From: Bog-257 sp963846715
GTDB lineage: Bacteria; Acidobacteriota; Terriglobia; Terriglobales; Acidobacteriaceae
NCBI GenBank assembly: GCA_963846715.1
Contig: CAWJXA010000002.1
Span: forward strand, 372,001-436,000
DNA length: 64,000 nt
Direction: 5' to 3'
Positions 1 through 9,685 of the stretch are shown here, one piece after another (the first letter of the stretch is position 1; the number at the start of each line of letters is the position of its first letter). The notes below the pieces were generated by a model. That model ran no database searches, had not been told where the DNA came from, and worked only from the letters and a program-made list of their open reading frames with translations. The translations under genes were made by a program, and so were the position numbers.

Positions 1-1146
1 GATGGAGTTCCCGGGGTCACGCAGCTCCCCATACGTCCCGGCGCCAGCGTCCTCTACAACTTCCCCGTTCTACCTCCAGGTACGCATTGGATGCATTCTC
101 ATCAGGGATTGCAGGAAGCTTTATTGCTGGCGGCTCCCTTAATCGTGCACGACCCGGCCGATCGAGGTCGCGACGTGCAGGAAGTCGTCATGATGCTGTC
201 TGACTACAGCTTTACCCCGCCGGAGGAAATCTACGCCAAACTACGCCAGGGACCGACAGGTGTGTCTGTCGTCGGCCAACGTCAGCCTCCTCAAAGCATG
301 ACTAACATGAAGACGAAACCAGACGCCAACGATGTGAACTATGATGCGTATCTGGCAAACGATCGCACGCTCATTGATCCGGAGGTGGTGCAGGTCGATA
401 AGGGCGGCCGGGTACGTCTGCGGATTATCAACGGCAGCAGCGGCACGAACTTCTTCATCGACCTGGGATCGTTGAGAGGCGAAGTAATCGCGACCGACGG
501 CATGCCGGTTAAGCCCTTTAAGGGAAGTCGATTTCCGCTCGCCATCGCGCAACGTATCGATGTGATGGTACAACTGCCAGCCGATGGAGGTGCCTTCCCT
601 ATCCTGGCGCTGCGCGAACTCGCCACCGAGCAAACCGGCATCGTGCTGGCTACTCCGGGCGCAACCATCTCGCGGATTCCGGCCACCGGCTCTTCTACTA
701 CAGGCCTACTCACCCTGGATATGGAAAGAAAGCTGACCGCGGCAAATCCACTAAGCTCCAGGGCCGCCGATCAGACCAGTATCCTCCGCCTGCAAGGCAA
801 CATGAGCCGCTACGAATGGCTCATCAACGATGTCGCGTTCAACGTGGCTGATCCAGCCAGCGAGAAGGCGCAAGTGCACGTGAAGTCTGGACAGCGAGTG
901 GCGTTGAAGTTTGTCAATGAAACGCCCATGTCGCACCCCATGCATCTTCACGGACACTCCTTCGAGGTGGTCGCCATCAACGATAGCCGCTTTACCGGGC
1001 CGCTTAGAGACACCGTGTTGGTTCCGGGTATGACTAGCGTCACCGTGGAATTCGACGCCAACAATCCCGGACTATGGTATGTCCACTGTCATATCCTGTG
1101 GCACCTGGATGCGGGCATGGCAACTCTGGTGCAGTATGAGGCTTAG
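1..1146 (+). CDS. Multicopper oxidase, C-terminal part (cut by window edge)
   Basis: The frame is open from base 1, so the gene begins outside the window; 381 residues are visible. Copper-ligand motifs are seen directly: HWMHSHQG close to the start (type 2/3 ligands of the first cupredoxin domain), HPMHLHGH and then HCHILWHLDAGM near the C-terminus (type 1, 2 and 3 ligands, with Met as likely axial ligand). This is the three-domain laccase/CopA/CumA architecture, which oxidises phenols, Cu(I) or Mn(II) with reduction of O2 to water, normally in the periplasm. The signal peptide region is not visible. The substrate cannot be told from the sequence. It ends about 100 bases before the convergent GloVer-repeat gene. 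Confidence 0.93.
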   Translation, partial: DGVPGVTQLPIRPGASVLYNFPVLPPGTHWMHSHQGLQEALLLAAPLIVHDPADRGRDVQEVVMMLSDYSFTPPEEIYAKLRQGPTGVSVVGQRQPPQSMTNMKTKPDANDVNYDAYLANDRTLIDPEVVQVDKGGRVRLRIINGSSGTNFFIDLGSLRGEVIATDGMPVKPFKGSRFPLAIAQRIDVMVQLPADGGAFPILALRELATEQTGIVLATPGATISRIPATGSSTTGLLTLDMERKLTAANPLSSRAADQTSILRLQGNMSRYEWLINDVAFNVADPASEKAQVHVKSGQRVALKFVNETPMSHPMHLHGHSFEVVAINDSRFTGPLRDTVLVPGMTSVTVEFDANNPGLWYVHCHILWHLDAGMATLVQYEA

Positions 1147-1244
1147 GCTACGAGTCTGCGATCTTCCATATTCGTAGTGCCCAGGCTTTGGCCGGATCCA
1201 GGAGGCGTCGGTGTCCGTTGCAGACACCGACGCATTGTCTCGTC

Positions 1245-3161
1245 CTACTGGGTTGGCGTGAACTCCCAGACCGTGCCGTAGTTGTGGCGTCCGCAGTTGC
1301 CGGTACTGCCGTAGAGATTGCCGTTCGCATCCATTGCCAAGGCGCCTCCGGCAATAAAGATCGTATCGTCCCAATAGATAGGCGTACTGTACTGCCAACC
1401 GTCGCCCGCCCGCTCCAGCTTGAAAATGTAGCCGTGGGAGGGGATATGGTCACCACCGCACCCTTGGCTACCGCTGCCAGTCCCGTATAGATTCCCGGCG
1501 GCATCGAGCGTCAAAGTGTCGAAATAGTCATTTGCAGGTTGCTGTTCGTCACCATGCCGAAGCTCGGTATATACCCAGTTGCCTTCCGAGGGTGTCAGCA
1601 TGAAAACGACTCCAAGCCACTGTCCTCCTGCCACGTAATAGTACTCGGACTCGCCAAACAGATTACCTGCGCGATCTTGAATTAAAGAATGAGGGTCGCT
1701 CACCCCCCAGGGTGTGTCCGGCAGATCGTAGATGACTGACTCGGTCCAGCCCCCTCCCGATCGGCGGAGGCGGAAGACTACGCCGCTGTCGTGGGCGCCG
1801 CCCGTTGCCCCCAGCCCATACAGATCGCCATCATTACCGACGAGGAGCGTTGTCGGCTCACCTCCATCGCTTCCTCCGGTGAAGTTGTAGAGGATGGTTT
1901 GAATCCAGGTGGTCCCGGCGGGCGCCAGTTCGAAGACGGCTCCGTTTTGCTGTGCACCGCCCGATTCCGAGACGCCGTACAAATTGCCGGCCCGGTCCGT
2001 AACCAGGCTGTGGCCCCACCAAGCATCGGTGAGTCCAGTGAACTCGTCGAGGACGTTCTCCCCCCAGCTACAGGAGCCGGTGCGGCAGGCCGTGGGCGCT
2101 GGTCTCACGCCGAAAATAAAGCCACAAGGATATTGTCCGTAATCATGATCGCAGTTGGGTACGCCTCCGTAGGCGGCGCCGTACAAAACCCCATTCAAGC
2201 CGATGATCACCTCTCGCGGGCCAGACTGGCTGTCGCTGGGAAAGCTATACAGCGTGTTGAGAACCCAGGCAGAACCTGTTTTCATAAGCTTGTAAACCGT
2301 TCCGCTCCAGTTCCGTGTTGCTCCGTAAAGATCTCCAAGGGCGTTCATCACAACACCCTCCGGACCCTCGCCACCCTCATGTCCAGTGAAGTCGTAGATC
2401 ACTTTGAATCCCCCGCTCTGCTCGGGCATACAGGGGCTCTCCCAAAAAATGTCGGAGTGACCGGTTAGGCTGAATGTTTCCGAAGGAATGGAGCCCACTG
2501 TATTGAAGTAAGCCGTGGAGGGTCCGCTGTTTTCATCCCAGTAGATCGGGTTGCTGAGCGAGCAGCCCGAGGTGCTGCAGGCATTCTGCAGCGTAATGTA
2601 GCCATCACCGTTCCAGGGAGTGTCAGTAAACGAGTAATCAGCTTGATAAAGAGCGTACCCATACTGATTAATTCCCAGGAACGTATTGGTAACGCCGCGC
2701 AGCGTCTGGGATGTGCCGCCGAACGAAGTGGAGCCCAAGGCCATGTCCACCGTGGTCAGAAGGTCGCTCGTGGAGGCGTCCCAATACACAAAGCTGAGGC
2801 CTTCGAGGGTAGAGTGTGACGGCACAGTGAATGAGTCGCTGACGGCAAAGCCGAAGTTTATGGTCCACGCATCCGTGGTGCCGTTGTAGCGACCATTGTC
2901 GTAGAGAATGTCCTGCGACAAAAAACGCTGTGGCTTCTGACTCCGCCGCGAAGAGCTGCAACTGCCGCCACGGGCGGGCGTTGATTGCCGTTGCAGAATT
3001 GTGGCTGGACGGGTCAGTTGTTGTGCGAATTGCGGCATGGTCGCCGCCTCGCGCGCAGTGGGCGGGACCCTCTGCCCCCCGGCGCATATCACAGCCAACA
3101 CCAGGATGACAATGATCTCGGCCACAAGGTATGTAGAAGGTAGGAATCTTTGCGTGTTCAT
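1245..3161 (-). CDS. Secreted GloVer-type tandem-repeat protein (copy 1)
   Basis: 638 residues if translation starts at 3161, chosen because AGGAG lies 7 bases upstream and the paralog next door starts with the same MNTQR sequence; the open frame runs further upstream to 3254. An N-terminal hydrophobic stretch (about residues 10-27) looks like a signal peptide. Residues about 75-220 form a domain shared with the paralog (DNGRYNGTTDAWTINFGFAV). The rest is a series of roughly 50-residue repeats built on D(A/R)AGNLYG...G.V(F/W).L, the pattern named choice-of-anchor tandem repeat GloVer, probably a beta-propeller. Function unknown; surface or extracellular location inferred. Tandem duplicate of the gene at 3279-5213. 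Confidence 0.85.
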   Translation of the reverse strand: MNTQRFLPSTYLVAEIIVILVLAVICAGGQRVPPTAREAATMPQFAQQLTRPATILQRQSTPARGGSCSSSRRSQKPQRFLSQDILYDNGRYNGTTDAWTINFGFAVSDSFTVPSHSTLEGLSFVYWDASTSDLLTTVDMALGSTSFGGTSQTLRGVTNTFLGINQYGYALYQADYSFTDTPWNGDGYITLQNACSTSGCSLSNPIYWDENSGPSTAYFNTVGSIPSETFSLTGHSDIFWESPCMPEQSGGFKVIYDFTGHEGGEGPEGVVMNALGDLYGATRNWSGTVYKLMKTGSAWVLNTLYSFPSDSQSGPREVIIGLNGVLYGAAYGGVPNCDHDYGQYPCGFIFGVRPAPTACRTGSCSWGENVLDEFTGLTDAWWGHSLVTDRAGNLYGVSESGGAQQNGAVFELAPAGTTWIQTILYNFTGGSDGGEPTTLLVGNDGDLYGLGATGGAHDSGVVFRLRRSGGGWTESVIYDLPDTPWGVSDPHSLIQDRAGNLFGESEYYYVAGGQWLGVVFMLTPSEGNWVYTELRHGDEQQPANDYFDTLTLDAAGNLYGTGSGSQGCGGDHIPSHGYIFKLERAGDGWQYSTPIYWDDTIFIAGGALAMDANGNLYGSTGNCGRHNYGTVWEFTPTQ

Positions 3162-3278
3162 AGCTGCTCTCCTGACGAGCCGGCGCTGCGGCCGGGAAAC
3201 CGAAGAACGAGAAGATTGGAGAAACGATGACACCTCCAGAGACGCCGGCGTCACGGAAAACGCCGACGCGCTGTTTCT

Positions 3279-5213
3279 CTACTGCGTTGGGATGAACTGC
3301 CAGACCGTGCCGGCGTTGTCCCTTCCGCAGTCAGGGGTCGTGCCATAGAGATTGCCCTGTGTGTCCATCGCCAAGGCACCTCCGGCGGAAAACTCCGTGT
3401 CGTACCAATAGACCGGAGTGCTGTATTGCCAGGTATCGCCTGCCCGAGCAAGCTCGAAAATGTATCCGTGGAGGACAGGCCCGTGGAATCCATAACTGCC
3501 TCCTCCCGTGCCCCAGAGATTGCCGACGGCGTCGAGCGTGAGATTGGAAAACACGTCATCTAAAGGCTGCTGATCGTCGCCATGCTGAAGCTCGGTATAT
3601 ACCCAGTTGCCGCCCGAGGGTGCCAGCATGAAAACGACTCCAATGCGCTGTCCGTCTCCCCCTTCCCACGGATACCAGTACTCGTACTCACCGAAGAGAT
3701 TGCCGGCCCTATCCTGAACCAGGGAATGAGGGTTACTCCCGTGGGGGAAACCTACGTCAGGCAGATCGTAAATAGCCGACTCGGACCAGGCGCCTCCCGA
3801 GCGGCTGAGGCGAAAGACTACGCCGCTGCCATTGGCACCGCCCCCTCCTGCCATCCCATACAGATCGCTGTCATTGCCGAGTAGCAGCGTCGTGGGCCCT
3901 CCTCCGTCGCCCCCACCGGTGAAGCTGTACAGGATGCTTTCCACCCACGCAGTGCCCAAAGGAGTCAACTGGAAGACAGCTCCCTGTTGCCAGACCCCGC
4001 CGGATCCTGAGATGCCATACAGATTACCTGCCCGGTCGGAAACCAGACCATGGCCCCCCTCTGCGTCGGTGGGTCCGGTGAAGCTGTAGGGCACGTACTC
4101 TGACCAGCTACAGGAACTGGTGCGGCAGGCGGTCGGCGCTGGCCTCAAGTCGAATATCAAGCCGCAATACTCCCCACCACCGTCGCAGTTTTGTAGACCT
4201 CCGAAGGCGCCGCCGTAGAGATTCCCATCGAGGCCAAGCGCCACCTCTTGCGGGTAAGATCCGCTGCTTCCGCCTGGAAAGCTATACAGGGTGTTGAGTA
4301 TCCAGTTCGCACCCGCCTTCAACATCTTGAAGACCGTTCCATTTCCCCAGAACTGCGTGGCTCCGTAGAGATTTCCAGCCGCGTCGATCACTACACCGGC
4401 GGGACCAATTCCATCTCCTTCGCCGCTAAAGTCGTGGATCACACTGAAATTTCCGTCGTCCTCGGGCATACAGGGGCTCGGAGGGGGCGGAGGAGGGGGA
4501 CCGCCAACCTGGCCCGTGAGGGTGAATGCTTCCGAAGGAATGGTGCCAAAGGTGTTCTCGTACGCTGTGGAAGGTCCGCTGTTCTCATCCCAGTAGATTG
4601 GGTTGTAGGCTGAGCAGCCCGACGTGCTACAGGCATTCTGCAGCGTGATGTAACCGGCGCCTGACCAGGGAACCCCATTAAACGTGTAATCAGCCCGGTA
4701 AAGAGCGTACCCAAACTGGTTGGTTCCCAGAAACGTATTGGTAACGCCGCTCAGCGTCTGGAATGTGCCGCCGAACGACGTGGAGCCCAAGGCCATGTCC
4801 ACCGTGGTTAGCGGATCATAAGTCGAGGCATCCCAATACACAAAGCTGAGGCCGAAGATGGTGGAGTTTGACGGCACAGTGAATGAGTCGCTGACGGCAA
4901 AGCCGAAGTTTATGGTCCACGAATCCGTGGTGCCGTTGTAGAGACCATTGTCGTAGAGCGTGTCCAGCTGTGAGGTTCTTTGTGTCGGCCGACTGCGCCG
5001 TGAAGCGCTACACGAATCGCCATGCCGGGACGGCGGCCGTCGCAGAGTTGAGGCGGGGTGAGAGGCCAGTTGTTGTGCGAATTGCGGCATGGTCGCCGCC
5101 TCGCGCGCAGTCGGCGGGACCCTCTGGGCTCTGACCGAAACCACCGCGAGTACCAGGATGAAGATCACCCCAAGAACAAGGTGTATCAGCGATAGAGATC
5201 TTTGCGTGTTCAT
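3279..5213 (-). CDS. Secreted GloVer-type tandem-repeat protein (copy 2)
   Basis: 644 residues, closely similar along its whole length to the gene just downstream, including the start MNTQR, a signal peptide, the shared N-terminal domain and the GNLYG repeats. The start is supported by GGGAG 7-8 bases upstream, in the same GAGAGCAGCT leader found before copy 1. A proline run (PPPPPPP at about residue 245) separates the N-terminal domain from the repeats and is absent from copy 1, so the linker has changed since duplication. Both genes have matching leaders and lie 117 bases apart, so the duplication unit included the ribosome-binding region. Function unknown. Confidence 0.85.
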   Translation of the reverse strand: MNTQRSLSLIHLVLGVIFILVLAVVSVRAQRVPPTAREAATMPQFAQQLASHPASTLRRPPSRHGDSCSASRRSRPTQRTSQLDTLYDNGLYNGTTDSWTINFGFAVSDSFTVPSNSTIFGLSFVYWDASTYDPLTTVDMALGSTSFGGTFQTLSGVTNTFLGTNQFGYALYRADYTFNGVPWSGAGYITLQNACSTSGCSAYNPIYWDENSGPSTAYENTFGTIPSEAFTLTGQVGGPPPPPPPSPCMPEDDGNFSVIHDFSGEGDGIGPAGVVIDAAGNLYGATQFWGNGTVFKMLKAGANWILNTLYSFPGGSSGSYPQEVALGLDGNLYGGAFGGLQNCDGGGEYCGLIFDLRPAPTACRTSSCSWSEYVPYSFTGPTDAEGGHGLVSDRAGNLYGISGSGGVWQQGAVFQLTPLGTAWVESILYSFTGGGDGGGPTTLLLGNDSDLYGMAGGGGANGSGVVFRLSRSGGAWSESAIYDLPDVGFPHGSNPHSLVQDRAGNLFGEYEYWYPWEGGDGQRIGVVFMLAPSGGNWVYTELQHGDDQQPLDDVFSNLTLDAVGNLWGTGGGSYGFHGPVLHGYIFELARAGDTWQYSTPVYWYDTEFSAGGALAMDTQGNLYGTTPDCGRDNAGTVWQFIPTQ

Positions 5214-5538
5214 AGCTGCTCTCCCTGAGAAGCCGGCGCAGACGGCCGGAAATGAAAGACGAGAAAGATGGAGAAGCCCGCTACTTCGTCAGGGGTGGGC
5301 GGGCAGTACAGCAACCAGGGAACGAGAGGTTGGAGGGCCTGGTTTCTCGCTCGGGCTTGCGGGAAATCACGTGGGTGGGAAAAACGCCGCCCAATCCTCT
5401 TCCCTGGAAGGCTAGCGCGCGGCCAACGTCGTGTCAGTGAGACCCGACATGCTGCTCTGTGACAAAAAGAGAAGGCGCCTGGCCCAGAATCGTGCTGCAA
5501 CGTCGGCTACACTAGCAACGAAATCGGTTTGAGTATCG
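5214..5538. other. Divergent intergenic region, GloVer gene / porin
   Basis: This 325-base gap lies between the start of the minus-strand GloVer gene and the start of the plus-strand porin gene, so it should hold two divergent promoters. I see no convincing -35/-10 pair, hairpin or repeat element in it, unlike most other gaps of this size in the window. Confidence 0.4.
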
Positions 5539-6995
5539 ATGCTGCAGAGCTTGACGACCTTCTCCGAATGTTTCCGGATTGCAACCAGGGCCCTATTGTC
5601 CGCGGCAGCGCCGACTCTTTTTCTAATCATCGTCTCGACTAGCGTCCTTCCTCAAGAGCCATCCCTCGTTGATCCCTTCCCGGAAGCTGAGAGCGACTTC
5701 GGCCCAGACGCGCTTCCTCAGGCACCTGCACCCGCTCCCCAAACATCGCAAGTTCCAAGCATTCCTCCGAAACTAAAAAAGGTTGACTGCCCGCACTCCG
5801 CCAATCCACATCGGCGTCACATGGGTTGCAAGGATGAAGATTTCGATTGGGACGAAACTCTTTCCGGAACTTGGAGCAGTCTGCGCTCCAAAATGCGCCA
5901 GATGGGAATCTCGCCCTCGTTGTCGTACACCGGCGCGTTACAGACTAATGTCACCGGCCAAACCCAGCAGATCTGGAGCTACGCCGGTCAGCTGGTCGGC
6001 GGTCTAAACGTCGATCTCGACAAGCTCCTCAAGCTCCCGGGAACGTCCGTCTACATTGCCGGTTCCTGGGGCACGGGCAGCAATTTGAGCGGCTCGTTGC
6101 GCAACCTGTTTCCGGTTAATTCGCTCTACGCCCCAACCTACTATCTCGGCGAGATGTACTTGCAACAAACCCTACTCAACCAGAACCTCACCCTCGTCGG
6201 AGGCCGTTTAGCGGCATCCAATACCTTCGCCACCCTTCCCGTCTTTTCCAACTATGTAAATTACGGTCTTAACCCCAATCCTTATCCCCTGGGCGGAAAC
6301 GACATCGCCTTCTTCGGTCCGCCTACGGGAACCGAGTGGGGCGCTCAGGCCACCTACACCGTCACCTCCATGGTTCAAGTCTCCGCCGGACTCTTCAACA
6401 CCAACCTGAACTCGGCCAACGGCCAGAACCATGGGACCGACTGGACGCTACAGCAAGACAACAAAGGCGCTTTGGTTGTGGCCGAGGTCAGCTATTATCC
6501 CCATCAGATAGCGACCGATAACGGCAAGCAAGGCGAGTACACCGTGGGCGTGATCACCGACAACAACTCGTTCCCTACTCTGCCCGACGGGGCGGCCAAA
6601 AGCGGTGGCTACACCGGAGTGTTTGCCCTGGGTCAGGAGATGGTCTACCAGCCCGACGGCCCAAATACCTCGCGGGGACTGATCGTGTGGGGTAGCTGGG
6701 CCTACAATTCGAAACCGCTCATCAGTCCGATACCCTGTTTTGGGGCGCTGGTGCAAGTTATCAGGGGCTGATCCCCGCGCGTAAGAATGACGTTGTTTCG
6801 GCAGGGTGGATTTATGGACAGGTCAGTAATTCTATCCCTGGGGCCGGCGCCGAGCAGGTAGTGGAAGTGAACTACCGCTGGCTCTACCGCCGATTCCTGG
6901 CCATCACTCCTGACTTCCAGTACATCTGGAAGCCGGCCGGTTACAGCGTTCCGGGAGTGGCGGTCCCCGGGGTTCAAGTCTCCATCACGTTTTAA
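5539..6995 (+). CDS. Carbohydrate-selective porin, OprB family (frameshifted near 6735)
   Basis: The first open frame (5539-6771, 410 residues) has a hydrophobic signal-like N-terminus, a proline-rich linker, then beta-barrel sequence of the OprB type (WDETLSGTWSSLRSKMRQMG, GGLNVDLDKL, GGRLAASNTFATLPVFSNY). It derails at about 6735-6741. In the frame one base back, reading continues as FWGAGASYQGLIP and ends in QVSITF with a stop at 6993-6995; the terminal Phe is the usual outer-membrane assembly signal. One base missing from the TTTT or CCC runs explains it, more likely a sequence error than real loss. Expected role: passive sugar uptake across the outer membrane. The start is uncertain because no clear ribosome-binding site precedes it. 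Confidence 0.8.
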
Positions 6996-7260
6996 CTTCC
7001 CCAGCATGAAGCGCAGCGCAACCCACTTGCAAACACTCCGTTTCGTTGCATGACATTTGTCATCCCCTGCCGCTGACATTCCACACTGGCGTCCGCCGCA
7101 TGCTCAAGGCGACAATCATTTCTGTCAGTTGGAATGCGAGGAAAAAGCGAACCCTAAAGCGCTTCTGAAACGTATGGAATCAGCAGTCCATCCTCTTCCA
7201 AACTTGCCGCAAGAATGCGATGCTAATAGCACGCCCCAGGGAGAGTCGGACCACACTGAT

Positions 7261-8463
7261 ATGAAAGACCTGAAGGACGAGCTGGCATCTTTGCGGATTG
7301 ATCGCGACACGCCCCGCCGGGGACGATGGCGAATCCCGGTGCTGCTGCTTCTCGTCATCGTCGCGGCTGCCGGCGTTCTCTATTTCATGCGCGTTCGTCC
7401 GGCTTTCGGCGCAGTCGAGGTCCAAACCGTGCAGCCCAGCGTTCAGAGCGGCACTGGCGCTATGGCAGGGACGCCCATTCTGACTGCGTCCGGCTACCTG
7501 GTGGCGCGGCGGCAGTCGGTAGTGTCCTCGAAAATTCAGGGACGCATCGAAAAATTGCTGGTTGAAGAAGGCAGCGTAGTGAAGGAAGGCGATGTGCTGG
7601 CGACGCTGGAAAACGAGGACTACATTGCCGCCATTGCCAAGGCCAAGGCCGATATCGAATACGCCAAGGCTGACCTGGCGGAGGCGCAGCGCCAGGAGCG
7701 CTTGCAGGACGACCTCTACGGCAGCAAGGTGGTGTCGCAGGATGCGCTCGACGCAGCCAAGGCCAAGGTCGCACTGGCTGCGGCCACTATCGATCAGGAC
7801 AAGGCGAACTTGCTGGTGCAACAGGCAAATCTGGACTTCACCACTATTCGCGCGCCCTTTGCCGGCGTTGTGGTGAAGAAGATGACCGAGGCGGGTGAGA
7901 GCGTGGCTCCCATTCCTCCGGGCGTAAACATCTCGACGTCATCGGGCGCTATCGTCGCCATTGCCGACATGAATTCACTGGAAGCGGAAGTCGACGTGAA
8001 CGAGGCCAATGTCGCCCAGTTGCAATCGGGCCAGCCGGCAGAAATCTCCGTGCAGGCGATTCCCGGCCACACTTATAAAGGCGTGCTGCGCCAGGTGATC
8101 CCTACCGCTGACCGGACAAAGGCTACGGTGACGGTGAAGACCACCATCCTCGACAAAGACAAGTATCTGAAACCGGAGATGAGTTGCAACGTGACCTTCC
8201 TGCAACCGCCGAAGCACGCCGAGAAGACGGCGGCTGCGCCTAAGCGCATCGTGACGATTCCCAAGGAAACAATCGTCACCCGCGACGGCAAGTCAGTGGT
8301 GTTCCAAGTCGAGGATAACAAGGTCCACCAGCTTCCCGTGGTGACCGGAGCAGATCTCCGTGGGCAGGTCATCGTCACCAGTGGAGTGGTGGGTTCAGAA
8401 ATACTGGTGAACAATCCACCAGACAAGTTGAAGGACGGCGATTCGGTGAAGGTGAAGAGTTAG
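7261..8463 (+). CDS. HlyD/MacA-like periplasmic adaptor of an ABC exporter
   Basis: 400 residues from the Met at 7261; an upstream extension to 7057 is open but has no sequence character of this family. One membrane helix at about residues 21-43, then the lipoyl half-motif GRIEKLLVEEGSVVKEGDVL, a long Ala/Lys-rich coiled-coil hairpin (about 124-185), the second lipoyl half (TTIRAPFAGVVVKK) and beta-barrel domains. This is a membrane-fusion protein that links an inner-membrane MacB-type pump to an outer-membrane channel. The ATPase and two permeases follow on the same strand, though separated by a 423-base repeat-bearing gap. No TolC-like gene is nearby. GGGAGAG is about 17 bases from the chosen start, so the start is uncertain. 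Confidence 0.85.
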   Translation: MKDLKDELASLRIDRDTPRRGRWRIPVLLLLVIVAAAGVLYFMRVRPAFGAVEVQTVQPSVQSGTGAMAGTPILTASGYLVARRQSVVSSKIQGRIEKLLVEEGSVVKEGDVLATLENEDYIAAIAKAKADIEYAKADLAEAQRQERLQDDLYGSKVVSQDALDAAKAKVALAAATIDQDKANLLVQQANLDFTTIRAPFAGVVVKKMTEAGESVAPIPPGVNISTSSGAIVAIADMNSLEAEVDVNEANVAQLQSGQPAEISVQAIPGHTYKGVLRQVIPTADRTKATVTVKTTILDKDKYLKPEMSCNVTFLQPPKHAEKTAAAPKRIVTIPKETIVTRDGKSVVFQVEDNKVHQLPVVTGADLRGQVIVTSGVVGSEILVNNPPDKLKDGDSVKVKS

Positions 8464-8886
8464 CAAAGCCCTGATTGAATCGTGGTTTGAAGTTGAGTCT
8501 TGGTTTTGAAGGGGACGGCCTTCAGGCCGTCCGTAAGTGTCTAAAATGCGGCGGGCTTCAGCCCCTGCGGGACTGCAAGATGACTTAATCAGAGGTTTCT
8601 TGGCAGATAAGCGCGTAGTAGCACATAAATTCTAGGTTTGTGGCCGAATCATTTACCACGATTTGGGGGATTTGTTCGGGCTATAAAGTGGCGCTTTAAG
8701 GCCCTTGGCTGGTCCTAGGAGTGACGCGAGACCCTGAGGATGACTCCAAGGGCCTCCGGAACGACAGAGAGCGACCAGCGGCCCGCTAGAGGCCCTAGCG
8801 AGCATTTCCCTCTTTGGGAATTCTAGATCATAGAAAACGGCCAGAAGGCGAACGCAAGAACCTGATTCGAGGACACGGGAGAAATC
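8464..8886. repeat. Intergenic REP-type hairpins between adaptor and ATPase genes
   Basis: The 423-base gap holds at least two short palindromes at about 8508-8575. One is GACGGCCTTCAGGCCGTC; the other is a degenerate GGGCTTCAGCCCC type. They belong to the same TTCAG/TTTAG-centred class seen in many gaps of this window. The rest (8580-8870) shows nothing I can name. The ATPase start is preceded by GGGAG at good spacing. Confidence 0.6.
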
Positions 8887-9585
8887 ATGAGTGCAACCGA
8901 AGTGGCGACCAAGACAGGCGCGGTCAGCGTGCAAAATGTCCGCAAGTTTTACCAGCGCGACAGTTTGCAGATCAAGGTACTGGATGGCTTGAGCCTGGAA
9001 GTCCCGCCGGGCGAGTTCATGGCCCTGATGGGCCCGTCTGGCTCGGGCAAGACCACGCTGCTGAACCTGATTGCGGGAATTGACCGCGCCACTTCCGGTC
9101 GCGTGGTGGTCGCAGGAACTGATCTGGGCCCGCTCTCGGAAGGCGAGCTGGCCAAGTGGCGCAGCCGCAACGTCGGCTTCATCTTCCAGTTCTACAACCT
9201 GATTCCAGTGCTGAACGCCGTGGAGAACGTGGAGCTGCCGTTGCTGCTCACTTCCCTTTCCAAGCGGGAACGGCGCGAGCGCGCCATGACCGCGCTGAAG
9301 ATCGTTGGGCTCTCGGACCGTTACAAGCACTATCCGCGTCAGCTCTCGGGTGGACAGGAGCAGCGCGTCGCCATCGCGCGCGCCGTGGTCACCGATCCCA
9401 CGGTGCTGGTGGCGGACGAGCCTACGGGCGATCTCGACCACCAGAGCGCAGAAGAGATTCTGGACCTGATGCAGACTTTCAACAAGGAATTCGGCAAGAC
9501 CATCGTGATGGTGACCCACGATCCGCGTGCCGCCGAGCGCGCCCATACGCAGCGCCATTTAGATAAGGGAGTTCTGACCGCCTGA
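8887..9585 (+). CDS. ABC transporter ATPase, MacB/LolD type
   Basis: 232 residues, the normal length for a stand-alone ATPase of the MacB/LolD group. Walker A GPSGSGKTT (about residue 49), Q-loop FQFYNLIPVLNAVENV typical of this group, signature LSGGQEQRVAIARA (about 153), Walker B VLVADEPTGDLD (about 173) and the H-loop THDPRAAERA are all present. The start at 8887 has GGGAG five bases upstream. It should power the two FtsX-like permeases downstream with the HlyD-type adaptor upstream, exporting a substrate that cannot be read from sequence (macrolides, lipids or peptides are known for relatives). Confidence 0.95.
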   Translation: MSATEVATKTGAVSVQNVRKFYQRDSLQIKVLDGLSLEVPPGEFMALMGPSGSGKTTLLNLIAGIDRATSGRVVVAGTDLGPLSEGELAKWRSRNVGFIFQFYNLIPVLNAVENVELPLLLTSLSKRERRERAMTALKIVGLSDRYKHYPRQLSGGQEQRVAIARAVVTDPTVLVADEPTGDLDHQSAEEILDLMQTFNKEFGKTIVMVTHDPRAAERAHTQRHLDKGVLTA

Positions 9586-9592
9586 TGGCGAA

Positions 9593-9669
9593 TCACCACG
9601 GAGACACGGAGCACACGGAGTCAAGAATGGAAAAACATTTTCTCCGTGATCTCCGTGCCTCCGTGGTGA
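9593..9669. repeat. CACGGAG inverted repeat upstream of permease 1
   Basis: Left arm CACCACGGAGACACGGAG and right arm CTCCGTGCCTCCGTGGTG can fold into a long imperfect hairpin. The same element occurs as a right half before the second permease (11682-11711) and as a nested double copy at 25855-26102. It ends 18 bases before the ATG of the permease gene, which lacks a clear ribosome-binding site. Confidence 0.8.
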
Positions 9670-9685
9670 ATACGAGATCTATGTT

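Noticed and set aside
6721..6771. Programmed frameshift in the porin gene
   Set aside because: No slippery heptamer with a following structure, and the window has similar breaks in many unrelated genes, so a missing base is simpler.
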